From: Silurus meridionalis
Lineage: Eukaryota > Chordata > Actinopteri > Siluriformes > Siluridae
DNA length: 64,000 nt
Reading direction: 5' to 3'
Assembly: GCF_014805685.1 (NCBI RefSeq)
Contig: NC_060886.1
Location: 24,281,608 to 24,345,607 of the forward strand
Shown: positions 1 through 9,336 of the stretch, piece by piece
How the letters are laid out: every line of letters begins with the position of its first letter
Position numbering within the stretch: the stretch's first letter is position 1
Position numbers and translations under genes: made by a program
The notes under the pieces: model-generated
The model's input: only the letters and a program-made list of their open reading frames with translations
What the model was told of the DNA's origin: nothing
Database searches by the model: none

Positions 1-396
1 TCTGGGCTCTGACATGTACTTAAGTAAAAAGTAGCCATTAGTTTATATATTTTATTATCTGTTTTAGTGTCACACTCTTAAATGGACGTCGCGTCATATT
101 AATATATTAATACAAAGGATTTTCAAATTTTGTTACCTACTGAATGTGTCCAGGCTGAACAACCACCATATAGAACACAAGCAGAGAAAAGATGATGATC
201 AGGTGATGAGGAATGTCTCTGTTCTCAGTCATGTTTACTTTGCTGACTCCCTCTGTCTCATCCACGTTAGCCAGGAAATTATACACTGGTGGTCGGTTCA
301 AAAAGCCATGCAATTACAGGAATTTTTTTTTTATATTGATTGGCTGAAAATGGTGCTCAATGAGAAAAATAAAAATTGATCATGTCACCAAATAAA
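1..396 (+). mobile_element. hAT-like non-autonomous element E1, left fragment
   Basis: This stretch aligns by eye to the complete copy E2 at 19,650-21,197: both carry GACATGTACTTAAGTAAAAA, the block beginning AACCACCATATAGAACA and the stretch TCTGTCTCATCCACGTTA. The window opens inside the element, so its left terminal inverted repeat lies outside. It stops at about 396, where DIRS terminal sequence begins, and the missing right end reappears at 11,370-11,467. Together the two parts form one element split by about 11 kb of later insertions. I see no transposase. Superfamily assignment rests on copy E2, which has an 8-bp target duplication. Confidence 0.75.
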
Positions 397-665
397 TGTA
401 ACCCTGGTTCCCTGAGGGAATAAGACGCTGAATCAACAACGCTTTGGGAACGCCTTTGCATGTCCATGCTCTGGACCACATGTGAAATCTGTCCAACGGA
501 AAGGCGCAATGTCACCGTGACATCACAGCCAGGAAGCTATAAACGCACATGCGGTGGAGCCGACGCTTGCTTCTGAAACTGAAGGAAGCTTTGCAGGAAT
601 GCAGGGAGTGTGGCCTGAAGATGCAGCATCTTGTTCCCTCAGGGAAGCAGGGTTGCATACATAAC

Positions 666-998
666 CTAGAGATGTTCCCTTTTAGGAACTTGAGCTGTGT
701 CAACAATACTTTGGAAACGAGAGTCCAATACAGCCAGACTGACCAGTCCTTGCCTACTGTGGATGGGCACAGCTAGGCCAGAAGACAGAGGAGCCAGGAG
801 TGGCCCTGATGCTAAGGCTATAGAACCTGACAATCCCTTATGGGGTGGACCACCCCGCAGCATTACAAATGTTTTGGAGAGAAGTGAGCTCTGACCCCGA
901 ACCAAGGGAACCAAGGGCAACTTATGAACATATCCTGGTCTGGGGTAGAGAAAGGCACTGGCCATGCCTGGGGTAAACTCCAGGTTAGAGGGGGCCAC
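666..998 (-). pseudogene. DIRS tyrosine recombinase remnant (D1)
   Basis: The minus-strand translation contains LEFTPGMASAFLYPRPGYV, matching the DIRS recombinase region also seen in copy D3 near 29,150 (DFAPGMASAIFYPKLG). The residues after this are out of order with the fuller copies: the part with the catalytic His-x-x-Arg motif is missing, and the sequence jumps to the segment that normally follows it (a ring of G-W-S-T-P residues, here altered). The recombinase of DIRS elements normally inserts circular double-stranded DNA copies without leaving target duplications. This copy is deleted internally and cannot be active. Confidence 0.65.
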
Positions 999-1169
999 AA
1001 AAAGGGCTTAAAAGTCCCCAAACCTTTTTAGGGAAGAGACAGCAAGAAGAAAAACAATCTTGACTGTCAGAAACCTTAAAGGCATATGACTGTCAGAAAC
1101 CTTAACGGCATACGACCTCCTCATGAAGGGAGCTCTGGATTGGAGAATGATCTCCACTACCTCGCAAGA

Positions 1170-1510
1170 GAGACCAATGGCTAATAGGTGTGCCCTCTAA
1201 GGGCCACAGCCACAGTCTCCATAACTCTGGGCGGGGCTAAACCACATTGCCCCCTGCCTGAGAGAAAAGATCCCTCCTGAGAGCAAACTCCCAAGAAAGT
1301 TGCTTGAGAAAGGCTACCAGGTCAGCAAACCATGATCTGCTTGGCCACTGCAGGGCCACCATGAGGAAATGGACTTTATCCTGGCAAACTCTCTCCAGAA
1401 CTTCAAGGAGCAACAGGGGACTTCAGTGCAACAGGGGAAAGGCGTAAATGTGCCTGTACCATGTCGTCCAGCCCAAGTGGGGCTCAGTGAGTAAGCGAAA
1501 ACCAGAGGGG
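1170..1510 (-). pseudogene. DIRS reverse transcriptase/RNase H C-terminal remnant (D1)
   Basis: On the minus strand one reads YAFPLLH, VLERVCQDK and a V-A-L-Q-W-P stretch in succession, with stops and frame changes between them. This order is typical of the end of the reverse transcriptase/RNase H polyprotein of DIRS and Gypsy elements in fish, where an A-F-P-P motif precedes a V-L-E-R-V motif and a P-x-W-P motif. The location next to recombinase remnants on the same strand supports DIRS over Gypsy. The upstream part is replaced by the RTE LINE copy A. Confidence 0.5.
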
Positions 1511-1545
1511 ACCGTACACTTGTACTCTGTAAATCTTCCTCCATA

Positions 1546-3738
1546 TCTGTCCATCACCACTGCAAACAGGAAAGGGCTCAGGGCCGATCCTTGATGCAGT
1601 CCAACCTTCACCCTGAACCAGTCTGTCGTACCTACTGCACACTTCACTGCCGTCACACTGTCCTCATACATGTCCTGCACCACCATCACATACTTCTCTG
1701 ACACACCTGACTTCCTCATACAATACCACAACTCCTCTCTTGGCACTCTGTCGTACGCTTTCTCTAAATCCACAAATACACAATGCAATTCCTTCTGTCC
1801 TTCTCTATACTTCTCCATCAACATCCTCAAAGCAAATAAGGCATCTGTAGTGCTCTTCCTCGGCATGAAACCATACTGTTGCTCACAGATGGTCACCTCT
1901 TCTCTCAGCCTGGCTTCCACTACTCATTCCCATAACTTCATGGTGTGACTGATCAACTTAATTCCCCTGTAGTTACTGCAGGTCTGCACATCTCCTTTAT
2001 GCTTAAAGATCGGTACCAGCACACTTCTTCTCCATTCCTCAGGCATCTTCTCACCTTCCAAAATCCTGTTAAACAATCTGGTCAAAAACTCCACTGCCAT
2101 CTCTCCTAAACATCTCACGCTTCTACCGGTATGTCATCTGGTCCAACCGACTTTCCACTCTTCATCCTCTTAATCGCTGCTCTCACTTCCTCCTTACTAA
2201 TCCTATCTACATCCTGCTTCACCAACTCCACATCATCCAACCTTCTCTCTCTCTGATTTTCCTCATTCATCAGCTGCTCAAAATACTCCCTCCACCTTCT
2301 CAACACACTCTCCTCACTAGTCAACACATTTCCCTCTCCATCCTTTACTGCTCTAACTTGCAGTACATCCTTCCAGCTCGGTCCCTCTGCCTGGCCAATC
2401 GGTATAAATCCTTTTCTCCTTCCTTAGTGTCCAACCTCTCATACAGCTCCTCATATGCCTTTTCCTTGGCTTTCGCCACATCCCTCTTTACCTGCTGCCG
2501 CATCTCCTTGTACTCCTGCCTACTTTTCTCATCACTCTGTCTATCCCACTTCTGTTTTGCCAACCTCTTTCTCCTTATGCTCTCCTGCACTTCCTCATTC
2601 CACCACCACGTCTCCTTGTCTTGCTTTCTATTTCCAGATGTCACACCAAGTACTTTTCTAGCTGCCTCCCTCATCACTCCTGCAGTAGTTGCCCAATCAT
2701 CCAACACCTCTTCACCACCACTGAGCCTCTGTCTGACCTCTTCCCTGAACCTCACACTACTCTTCCTCCTTCAGTTTCCACCATCTTATTCTTCTTTCAG
2801 TCCTCACTCTCCTCCTCTTCTTCTTCACCTCCAAAACCATCCTACAGACCACCATCCGATGCTGTCTAGCTACACTGTCCCCTGCCAACACCTTACAGTC
2901 TCCAATCTCCTTCAGGTTGCATCTCCTGCATAGCACATAGTCCACCTGTGTGCACCTTCCTCCACTCTTATCGTCACCCTATGATCCTCCTTCTTCTTAA
3001 AATAAGTGTTCACCACTGCCATTTCCATCCTTTTAGCAAAATCTACCACCATCTGCCCTTCCACATTCCTCTCCTTAAAACCATACCTACCCATCACCTC
3101 CTCATCACCTCTGTTCCCTTCACCTACATGCCCATTAAAGTCTGCCCCAATCACCAATCGTTCTTTCCTAGGTACACCATCTACCACTTCATCTAATTCA
3201 CTCCAGAATCTTTCCTTCTCCTCCATCTCACAGCCAACTTGTGGAGCATAGGCACTGATGACATTTATCATCATCCTTCAACTTCCACCTTCACGATCAT
3301 CACCCTATCAGAAACTCTCTTCACCTCCACTACACTCTTACTGTACTCTTCCTTCAGAATCACCCCTACACCATTTCTCTTTCCATCCACACCATGATAA
3401 AACAGTTTAAATCCACCTCCAATGTTCCTGGCCTTACTCCCTTTCCACTTGGTCTCCTGAACACACAGCATATCTACCTTTCTCCTCTCCATCATATCAG
3501 CTACCTCTCTCCCTTTACCGTCATAGTACCAACATTTAAAGTACCAACCCGAACCTCCACTCTCCTACACTGCTCCTTTCCTGCCGTCTCTGTAGGCGTC
3601 TTCCTCCTCTCCTTCTCCTCCTTGACCAACAGTAGCCCAATTTCCACGGTACCCTGTCGGCTAACGATACCTGTGGCGGTCGTTGTTAACCCGGGCCTCG
3701 ACCGATCCGGTATGAAATTCTCATTTGTGATCCGTGAT
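1546..3738 (-). mobile_element. RTE-like LINE copy A
   Basis: This is a non-LTR retrotransposon in minus orientation, nearly identical over 2.2 kb to copy B at 6,146-8,338; I count only about a dozen to two dozen single-base differences and small indels. Coding runs from an endonuclease domain (VRVGTLNVGTMTVKG near 3,540, CVQETKWKG, ADFNGHVGE near 3,140) into a reverse transcriptase (MKSGKSVGPDDIPVEA near 2,120, [33 protein letters not shown] near 1,600). It lacks the last 820 bases of copy B, including the catalytic F-A-D-D region, and the first 115 bases at the 5' end. The loss of a 3' end is unusual for a LINE and suggests a later deletion or recombination. RTE-clade assignment is from the endonuclease-RT order and motif style. 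Confidence 0.85.
1560..3600 (-). pseudogene. RTE endonuclease-reverse transcriptase ORF, broken (copy A)
   Basis: The polyprotein is read in pieces: about 3,600-3,501 and 3,495-3,271 (endonuclease start), 3,274-2,912 (endonuclease core with A-D-F-N-G-H), 2,945-2,757, 2,755-2,345 (linker rich in K, R and E), 2,327-2,115 and 2,118-1,560 (reverse transcriptase). The pieces are joined by single-base frameshifts. One near 2,116 deletes a base relative to copy B (CATCTCACGC against CATCTCCACGC), and one near 3,515 deletes a base in the endonuclease start. The F-A-D-D catalytic motif is not present because the 3' part is gone. Frameshifts sit at different places than in copy B, so the two copies decayed independently after copying or duplication. 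Confidence 0.8.
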
Positions 3739-3741
3739 ATA

Positions 3742-5293
3742 CAGGAGTGCAGAATTATTAGGCAAGTTGTATTTTGAGGATTAATTTTATTTGAGGATTT
3801 AATTTGAACAACAACCATGTTCTCAATGAACACAAAAAACTCATTAATATCAAAGCTGAATATTTTTGGAAGTAGTTTTTAGTTTTAGCTATTTTAGGGG
3901 GATATCTGTGTGTGCAGGTGACTATTACTGTGCATAATTATTAGGCAACAACAAAAACAAATTCATACCCATTTCAATTATTTATTTTTACCAGTGAAAC
4001 CAATATAACATCTCAACATTCACAAATATACATTTCTGACATTCAAAAACCAAACAAAAACAAATCAGTGACCAATATAGCCACCTTTCTTTGCAAGGAC
4101 ACTCAAAAGCCTGCCATCCATGGATTCTGTCAGTGTTTTGATCTGTTCACCATCAACATTGCGTGCAGCAGCAACCACAACCTCCCAGACACTGTTCAGA
4201 GGTGTACTGTTTTCCCTCCTTGTAAATCGCACATTTGATGATGGACCACAGGTTCTCAATGGGGTTCAGATCAGGTGAACAAGGAGGCCATATCATTAGA
4301 TTTTCTTCTTTTATACCCTTTCTTGCCAGCCACGCTGTGGAGTACTTGGGCGTGTGTGATGGAGCATTGTCCTGCATGAAAATCATGTTTTCTTGAAGGA
4401 TGCAGACTTCTTCCTGTACCACTGCTTGAAGAAGGTGTCTTCCAGAAACTGGCAGTAGGACTGGGAGTTCAGCTTGACTCCATCCTCAACCCGAAAAGGC
4501 CCCACAAGCTCATCTTTGATGATACCAGCCCAAACCAGTACTCCACCTCCACCTTGCTGGCGTCTGAGTCGGACTGGAGCTCTCTGCCCTTTACCAATCC
4601 AGCCACGGGCCCATCCATCTGGCCCATCAAGACTCACTCTCATTTCATCAGTCCATAAAACCTTAGAAAAATCAGTCTTGAGATATTTCTTGGCCCAGTC
4701 TTGACGTTTCAGCTTGTGTGTCTTGTTCAGTGGTGGTCGACTTTCTGCCTTTCTTACCTTGGCCATGTCTCTGAGTATTGCACACCTTGTGCTTTTGGGC
4801 ACTCAGTGATGTTGCAGCTCTGAAATATGGCCAAACTGGTGGCAAGTGGCATCTTGGCAGCTGCACGCTTGACTTTTCTCAGTTCACGGGCAGTTATTTT
4901 GCGCCTTGGTTTTCCACACGCTTCTTGCGACCCTGTCGACTATTTTGAATGAAACGCTTGATTGTTCGATGATCACGCTTCAGAAGCTTGGCTATTTTAA
5001 GACTGCTGCATCCCTCTGCAATATATCTCACTATTTTTGACTTTTCTGAGCCTGTCAAGTCCTTCTTTTGACCCATTTGCCAAAGGAAAGGAAGTTGCCT
5101 AATAATTATGCACACCTGATATAGGGTGTTGATGTCATTAGACCACACCCCTTCTCATTACAGAGATGCACATCACCTAATATGCTTAATTGGTAGTAGG
5201 CTTTCCAGCCTATACAGCTTGGAGTAAGACAACATGCATAACGAGGATGATGTGGTCAAAATACTCATTTGCCTAATAATTCTGCACTCCCTG
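3742..5293 (-). mobile_element. Tc1-like DNA transposon with DD37E transposase
   Basis: The element is bounded by TA on both sides (3,740-3,741 and 5,294-5,295). Its ends are inverted repeats reading GAGTGCAGAATTATTAGGCA; the left one has lost one G in the first bases. Inner copies of the same motif (GTGCATAATTATTAGGCA) lie near 3,930 and 5,095, about 180 bases inside each end, giving the double-site IR/DR arrangement known from Sleeping Beauty-type Tc1 elements. Length is 1,552 bp, normal for the superfamily. A single broken transposase gene lies between on the minus strand. It sits between RTE copies A and B. Confidence 0.93.
4065..5076 (-). pseudogene. Tc1-like transposase (DD37E), frameshifted
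   Basis: The start is placed at 5,076 (MGQKKDLTGSEKSK), which opens the usual N-terminal paired-like DNA-binding domain (KIAKLLKRDHRTIKRFI, helix-turn-helix). The catalytic domain follows: WTDEMRVSL with the first Asp near 4,640, MQDNAPSH with the second Asp near 4,365, and SPDLNPIENLW with the Glu near 4,250. The spacing between second Asp and Glu is 37 residues, so this is a DD37E type, not the common DD34E. All three catalytic residues are present. At least three frameshifts (near 4,890, 4,395 and 4,200) break the frame, and the last segment ends at 4,065 with a stop. Expected full length is about 335 residues. DD37E fish elements have been described as the TRT family; that match is an inference. 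Confidence 0.85.
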
Positions 5294-5305
5294 TAGTTAC
5301 ACAGT

Positions 5306-5322
5306 GTCACTTGGATTACATT
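5306..5322 (+). repeat. 17-bp target site duplication of RTE copy B, left
   Basis: The 17 bases GTCACTTGGATTACATT are repeated exactly at 8,455-8,471, immediately outside the two ends of RTE copy B. Flanking bases beyond the pair differ. Exact direct repeats of this length are the signature of target-primed reverse transcription and set the element limits. Confidence 0.92.
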
Positions 5323-8300
5323 CTTCTTCTTCTTCTTTTGGCTGCTCCCATTAGGGGTCGCCACAGCGGATCATCTGTCTCCATACCACCCTGTCCTCTA
5401 CATCTGCCTCTTTCACACCAACTACCTGCATGTCTTCCCTCACCACATCCATGAACCTCCTCCTTGGTCTTCCTCTTTTCCTCCTACCTGGTGGCTCCAT
5501 CCTCAGCATTCTTCTACCAGTATAATTCATGTCCCTCCTCTGCACATGTCCAAACCATCTCAATCTCGCCTCCCTCACCTTGTCACCAAAACATCCTACA
5601 TGCTGTCCCTCTAATAAACTCATTTCTAATCTTGTCCATCCTCGTCAATCCCAACGAAAACCTTAACATCTTCAGCTCTGCTACCTCCAGCTCCACCTCC
5701 TGTCTTTTACTCAATGCCACTGTCTCTAATCCATACAACATCGCAGGTCTCACCACAGTCCTATAAACTTTCCCTTTCATTCTTGCAGATACCCTACTAT
5801 CACAAATCACTCCTGTCACTCTTCTCCACCACTCCACCCTGCCTGCACTCTTTTCTTTACTTCTCTAACACACTCTCCATTACTTTGCACTGTTGACCCC
5901 AGGTACCTGAACTCCTCCACCTTCTCCACCTCTTCTCCCTGCAACTGCATCACTCCACTGCCCTCCCTCTCATTCACACACATGTACTCTGTCTTACTCC
6001 TACTGACTTTCATTCCCCTTCTCTCCAGCGCATATCTCCACCTCTCCAGGCTCTTCTCAACCTGCTCCCTACTCTCACCACAAATCACAATATCATCCGC
6101 AAACATCATAGTCCAGGAGACTCCTGTCTGACCTCGTCCGTCAACCTGTCCATCACCACTGCAAACAGGAAAGGGCTCAGGGCCGATCCTTGATGCAGTC
6201 CAACCTTCACCCTGAACCAGTCTGTCGTACCTACTGCACACTTCACTGCCGTCACACTGTCCTCATACATGTCCTGCACCACCCTCACATACTTCTCTGA
6301 CACACCTGACTTCCTCATACAATACCACAACTCCTCTCTTGGCACTCTGTCGTACGCTTTCTCTAAATCCACAAATACACAATGCAATTCCTTCTGTCCT
6401 TCTCTATACTTCTCCATCAACATCCTCAAAGCAAATAAGGCATCTGTGGTGCTCTTCCTCGGCATGAAACCATACTGTTGCTCACAGATGGTCACCTCTT
6501 CTCTCAGCCTGGCTTCCACTACTCTTTCCCATAACTTCATGGTGTGACTGATCAACTTAATTCCCCTGTAGTTACTGCAGGTCTGCACATCTCCTTTATG
6601 CTTAAAGATCGGTACCAGCACACTTCTTCTCCATTCCTCAGGCATCTTCTCACCTTCCAAAATCCTGTTAAACAATCTGGTCAAAAACTCCACTGCCATC
6701 TCTCCTAAACATCTCCACGCTTCTACCGGTATGTCATCTGGTCCAACCGACTTTCCACTCTTCATCCTCTTAATCGCTGCTCTCACTTCCTCCTTACTAA
6801 TCCTATCTACATCCTGCTTCACCAACTCCACATCATCCAACCTTCTCTCTCTCTGATTTTCCTCATTCATCAGCTGCTCAAAATACTCCCTCCACCTTCT
6901 CAACACACTCTCCTCACTAGTCAACACATTTCCCTCTCCATCCTTTACTGCTCTAACTTGCAGTACATCCTTCCAGCTCGGTCCCTCTGCCTGGCCAATC
7001 GGTATAAATCCTTTTCTCCTTCCTTAGTGTCCAACCTCTCATACAGCTCCTCATATGCCTTTTCCTTGGCTTTCGCCACATCCTCTTTACCTGCTGCCGC
7101 ATCTCCTTGTACTCCTGCCTACTTTTCTCATCACTCTGTCTATCCCACTTCTGTTTTGCCAACCTCTTTCTCCTTATGCTCTCCTGCACTTCCTCATTCC
7201 ACCACCACGTCTCCTTGTCTTGCTTTCTATTTCCAGATGTCACACCAAGTACTTTTCTAGCTGCCTCCTCATCACTCCTGCAGTAGTTGCCCAATCATCC
7301 AACACCTCTTCACCACCACCGAGCCTCTGTCTGACCTCTTCCCTGAACCTCACACTACTCTTCCTCCTTCAGTTTCCACCATCTTATTCTTCTTTCAGTC
7401 CTCACTCTCCTCCTCTTCTTCTTCACCTCCAAAACCATCCTACAGACCACCATCCGATGCTGTCTAGCTACACTGTCCCCTGCCAACACCTTACAGTCTC
7501 CAATCTCCTTCAGGTTGCATCTCCTGCATAGCACATAGTCCACCTGTGTGCACCTTCCTCCACTCTTATCGTCACCCTATGATCCTCCTTCTTCTTAAAA
7601 TAAGTGTTCACCACTGCCATTTCCATCCTTTTAGCAAAATCTACCACCATCTGCCCTTCCACATTCCTCTCCTTAAAACCATACCTACCCATCACCTCCT
7701 CATCACCTCTGTTCCTTCACCTACATGCCCATTAAAGTCTGCCCCAATCACCAATCGTTCTTTCCTAGGTACACCATCTACCACTTCATCTAATTCACTC
7801 CAGAATCTTTCCTTCTCCTCCATCTCACAGCCAACTTGTGGAGCATAGGCACTGATGACATTTATCATCATCCTTCAACTTCCACCTTCACGATCATCAC
7901 CCTATCAGAAACTCTCTTCACCTCCACTACACTCTTACTGTACTCTTCCTTCAGAATCACCCGTACACCATTTCTCTTTCCATCCACACCATGATAAAAC
8001 AGTTTAAATCCACCTCCAATGTTCCTGGCCTTACTCCCTTTCCACTTGGTCTCCTGAACACACAGCATATCTACCTTTCTCCTCTCCGTCATATCAGCTA
8101 CCTCTCTCCCTTTACCTGTCATAGTACCAACATTTAACGTACCAACCCGAACCTCCAGTCTCCTACACTGCTCCTTTCCCTGCCGTCTCTGTAGACGTCT
8201 TCCTCCTCTCCTTCTCCTCCTTCGGCCAATAGTAGCCCAATTTCCACCGGTACCCTGTCGGCTAACGATACCTGTGGTGGTCGTTGTTAACCCGGGCCTC

Positions 8301-8454
8301 GACCGATCCGGTATGAAATTCTTATTTGTGACCCGCATATTTGATTTGGCACATGTTTTTACGCTGGATGCCCTTCCTAACGCAACCCTCCCCATTTACC
8401 CGGGCTTGGGACCGGCACTAAGAGTGCACTGGCTTGTGCATCCATGATGGCTGG
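5323..8454 (-). mobile_element. RTE-like LINE copy B, full length
   Basis: The element is 3,132 bp, flanked by an exact 17-bp duplication. Its 3' end at 5,323 carries a short GAA-type simple tail (CTTCTTCTTCTTCTTTTG on the plus strand), preceded by GGGTCGCCACAGCGGATCAT, a 3' end seen on many fish RTE LINEs. The 5' end at about 8,454 has a leader reading CAGCCATCATGGATGCACAA on the minus strand before the endonuclease. Motifs in order on the minus strand are [74 protein letters not shown] and a terminal RWFGHVQRRD. Copy B supplies the reference for the truncated copies A and C. Confidence 0.93.
5351..8240 (-). pseudogene. RTE endonuclease-reverse transcriptase ORF, broken (copy B)
   Basis: This is one long reading frame encoding an apurinic-like endonuclease, a charged linker and a reverse transcriptase, with the stop at 5,351. 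The longest intact piece (6,927-6,106, 273 residues) covers fingers and palm up to just before the F-A-D-D motif; the next piece (6,241-5,816) carries MMFADDIVICGES with both catalytic aspartates. Single-base losses interrupt the frame, for example near 7,083 (CACATCCTC against CACATCCCTC in copy A), 7,268 and 7,714, and another shift lies near 6,120. Copy A is intact at the first three, so the element was coding-competent shortly before insertion. The C-terminal part has an R/K-rich stretch after RWFGHVQRRD. The protein would nick DNA and copy the element RNA in the nucleus. Confidence 0.85.
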
Positions 8455-8471
8455 GTCACTTGGATTACATT
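8455..8471 (+). repeat. 17-bp target site duplication of RTE copy B, right
   Basis: This is an exact copy of 5,306-5,322 on the 5' side of RTE copy B. Removing 5,323-8,471 restores a continuous sequence from the Tc1 right flank into the AT-rich DNA at 8,472. Confidence 0.92.
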
Positions 8472-8676
8472 ATTCCTTTAAAAGTTTTACATTGGGTGGT
8501 GTTGTTGTGTGTGCATATCTAGGTAAGTAACAATGTTTAGCACTGTTGGTTAAGGATTTTCAATGTTCCACAATATTATTTAGTAAACCTTAATTTAGAA
8601 ATGTTTCTGTTATAATATAATAACATGGTTGTAACAGCCGATCAATTAGCACAGCTATTTGCTATCAAAGCTTTAT
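8472..8676. other. AT-rich spacer, unassigned
   Basis: This spacer lies between the right target duplication of RTE copy B and the DIRS gag remnant. I see no ORF, terminal repeat or simple repeat. It may be old DIRS or another degraded element. Confidence 0.4.
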
Positions 8677-9336
8677 TTACTTTTGGAGTACTTTATGATA
8701 GTTTGTAATACATAGTTTGTTGAAGGAAAGGCATTCTGCACATAAACAACCATAATAAAGACCGCACCTCTTGTCAGCCCCCAAACTATCCCTCTCAACC
8801 AACTCTCTTAGTAGATCAGCCTGGTACGCCTGCAAAATGGCCATCTTGTGCAGGCAGCCAGCGTCTTGATCAGCGCCTGTGCATGCTTTGCCCACCAAAG
8901 CTGACATTGTTCGAGAGGGCCTTCAGGGACGATGCCCCACAACCGCACTCTTTCAGCTTAACTACATTAGTGCCGTGGGAGACATTGGGGCTGAAGAGGT
9001 AGCATACAGAAAGCGCTTGTACAGCTTGGCAGACGCTGCTTCTGCTTCTCCTCACAACATAAGTCACCACCTCCAAAAGCTCCTTATAAAGGACTGGTTG
9101 TAAGGGGTGTGAGCGAGTTCTCTGGCATCCAACACCCTCCTCCCAGGAAGAGAGTTGGAGCGCAGTGCTCTCTCCACTGGCCAAAGCGCAGTGCTCTCTC
9201 CAACGCCAGAACAGGAAGGAGCGAAATCACCCTTCTTGAAGAGTGCTCTCCGGCAGCACAGGGTCCACATGGACATGCAGCTACAGTGCGAGCATCCCCC
9301 ACTCCCAGGCAAGCTACACACAGCCTAAATATTTAA
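8677..9336 (-). mobile_element. DIRS-like retrotransposon D1, gag-region fragment
   Basis: The minus-strand frame at 8,907-8,677 reads GKACTGADQDAGCLHKMAIL followed by QAYQADLLRELVE. This resembles the gag-like ORF of fish DIRS elements, in which a Q-A-Y-Q-A-D-L-L segment is conserved. Farther upstream on the same strand (to 9,336) is cysteine-containing, serine-rich sequence that resembles the start of D3 and D4, with a repeated GAGTGCTCTC motif. Orientation and order match the recombinase part at 397-1,535 and the 5' end at 11,206-11,369, so all three are read as one disrupted element. The frame is broken. Confidence 0.5.

Larger units (their letters stand above)
397..1535 (-). mobile_element. 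DIRS-like retrotransposon D1, 3' part
   Basis: The left end has the terminal motif CCCTGGTTCCCTGAGGGAA followed by ACGCTTTGGGAACG, which recurs at 22.08, 27.7, 29.7 and 63.5 kb in this window. A second copy of the terminal motif lies near 630-700, as expected for the inverted and internal complementary repeats of DIRS elements. The coding part reads on the minus strand: tyrosine recombinase remnants (666-998), then reverse transcriptase/RNase H C-terminal remnants (about 1,170-1,510). The RTE copy A begins where the DIRS sequence breaks off near 1,535-1,546. The 5' portion of the same element appears at 8,677-9,336 and 11,206-11,369. This is inference from order and orientation; the middle is missing. 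Confidence 0.7.

Noticed and set aside
2358..3251. Long plus-strand ORFs rich in S, P, L, H and F (2,358-2,933, 2,948-3,196, 3,006-3,251 and twins at 6,958-7,848)
   Set aside because: They are antisense shadows of the RTE coding frame, which is rich in K, E and R codons.
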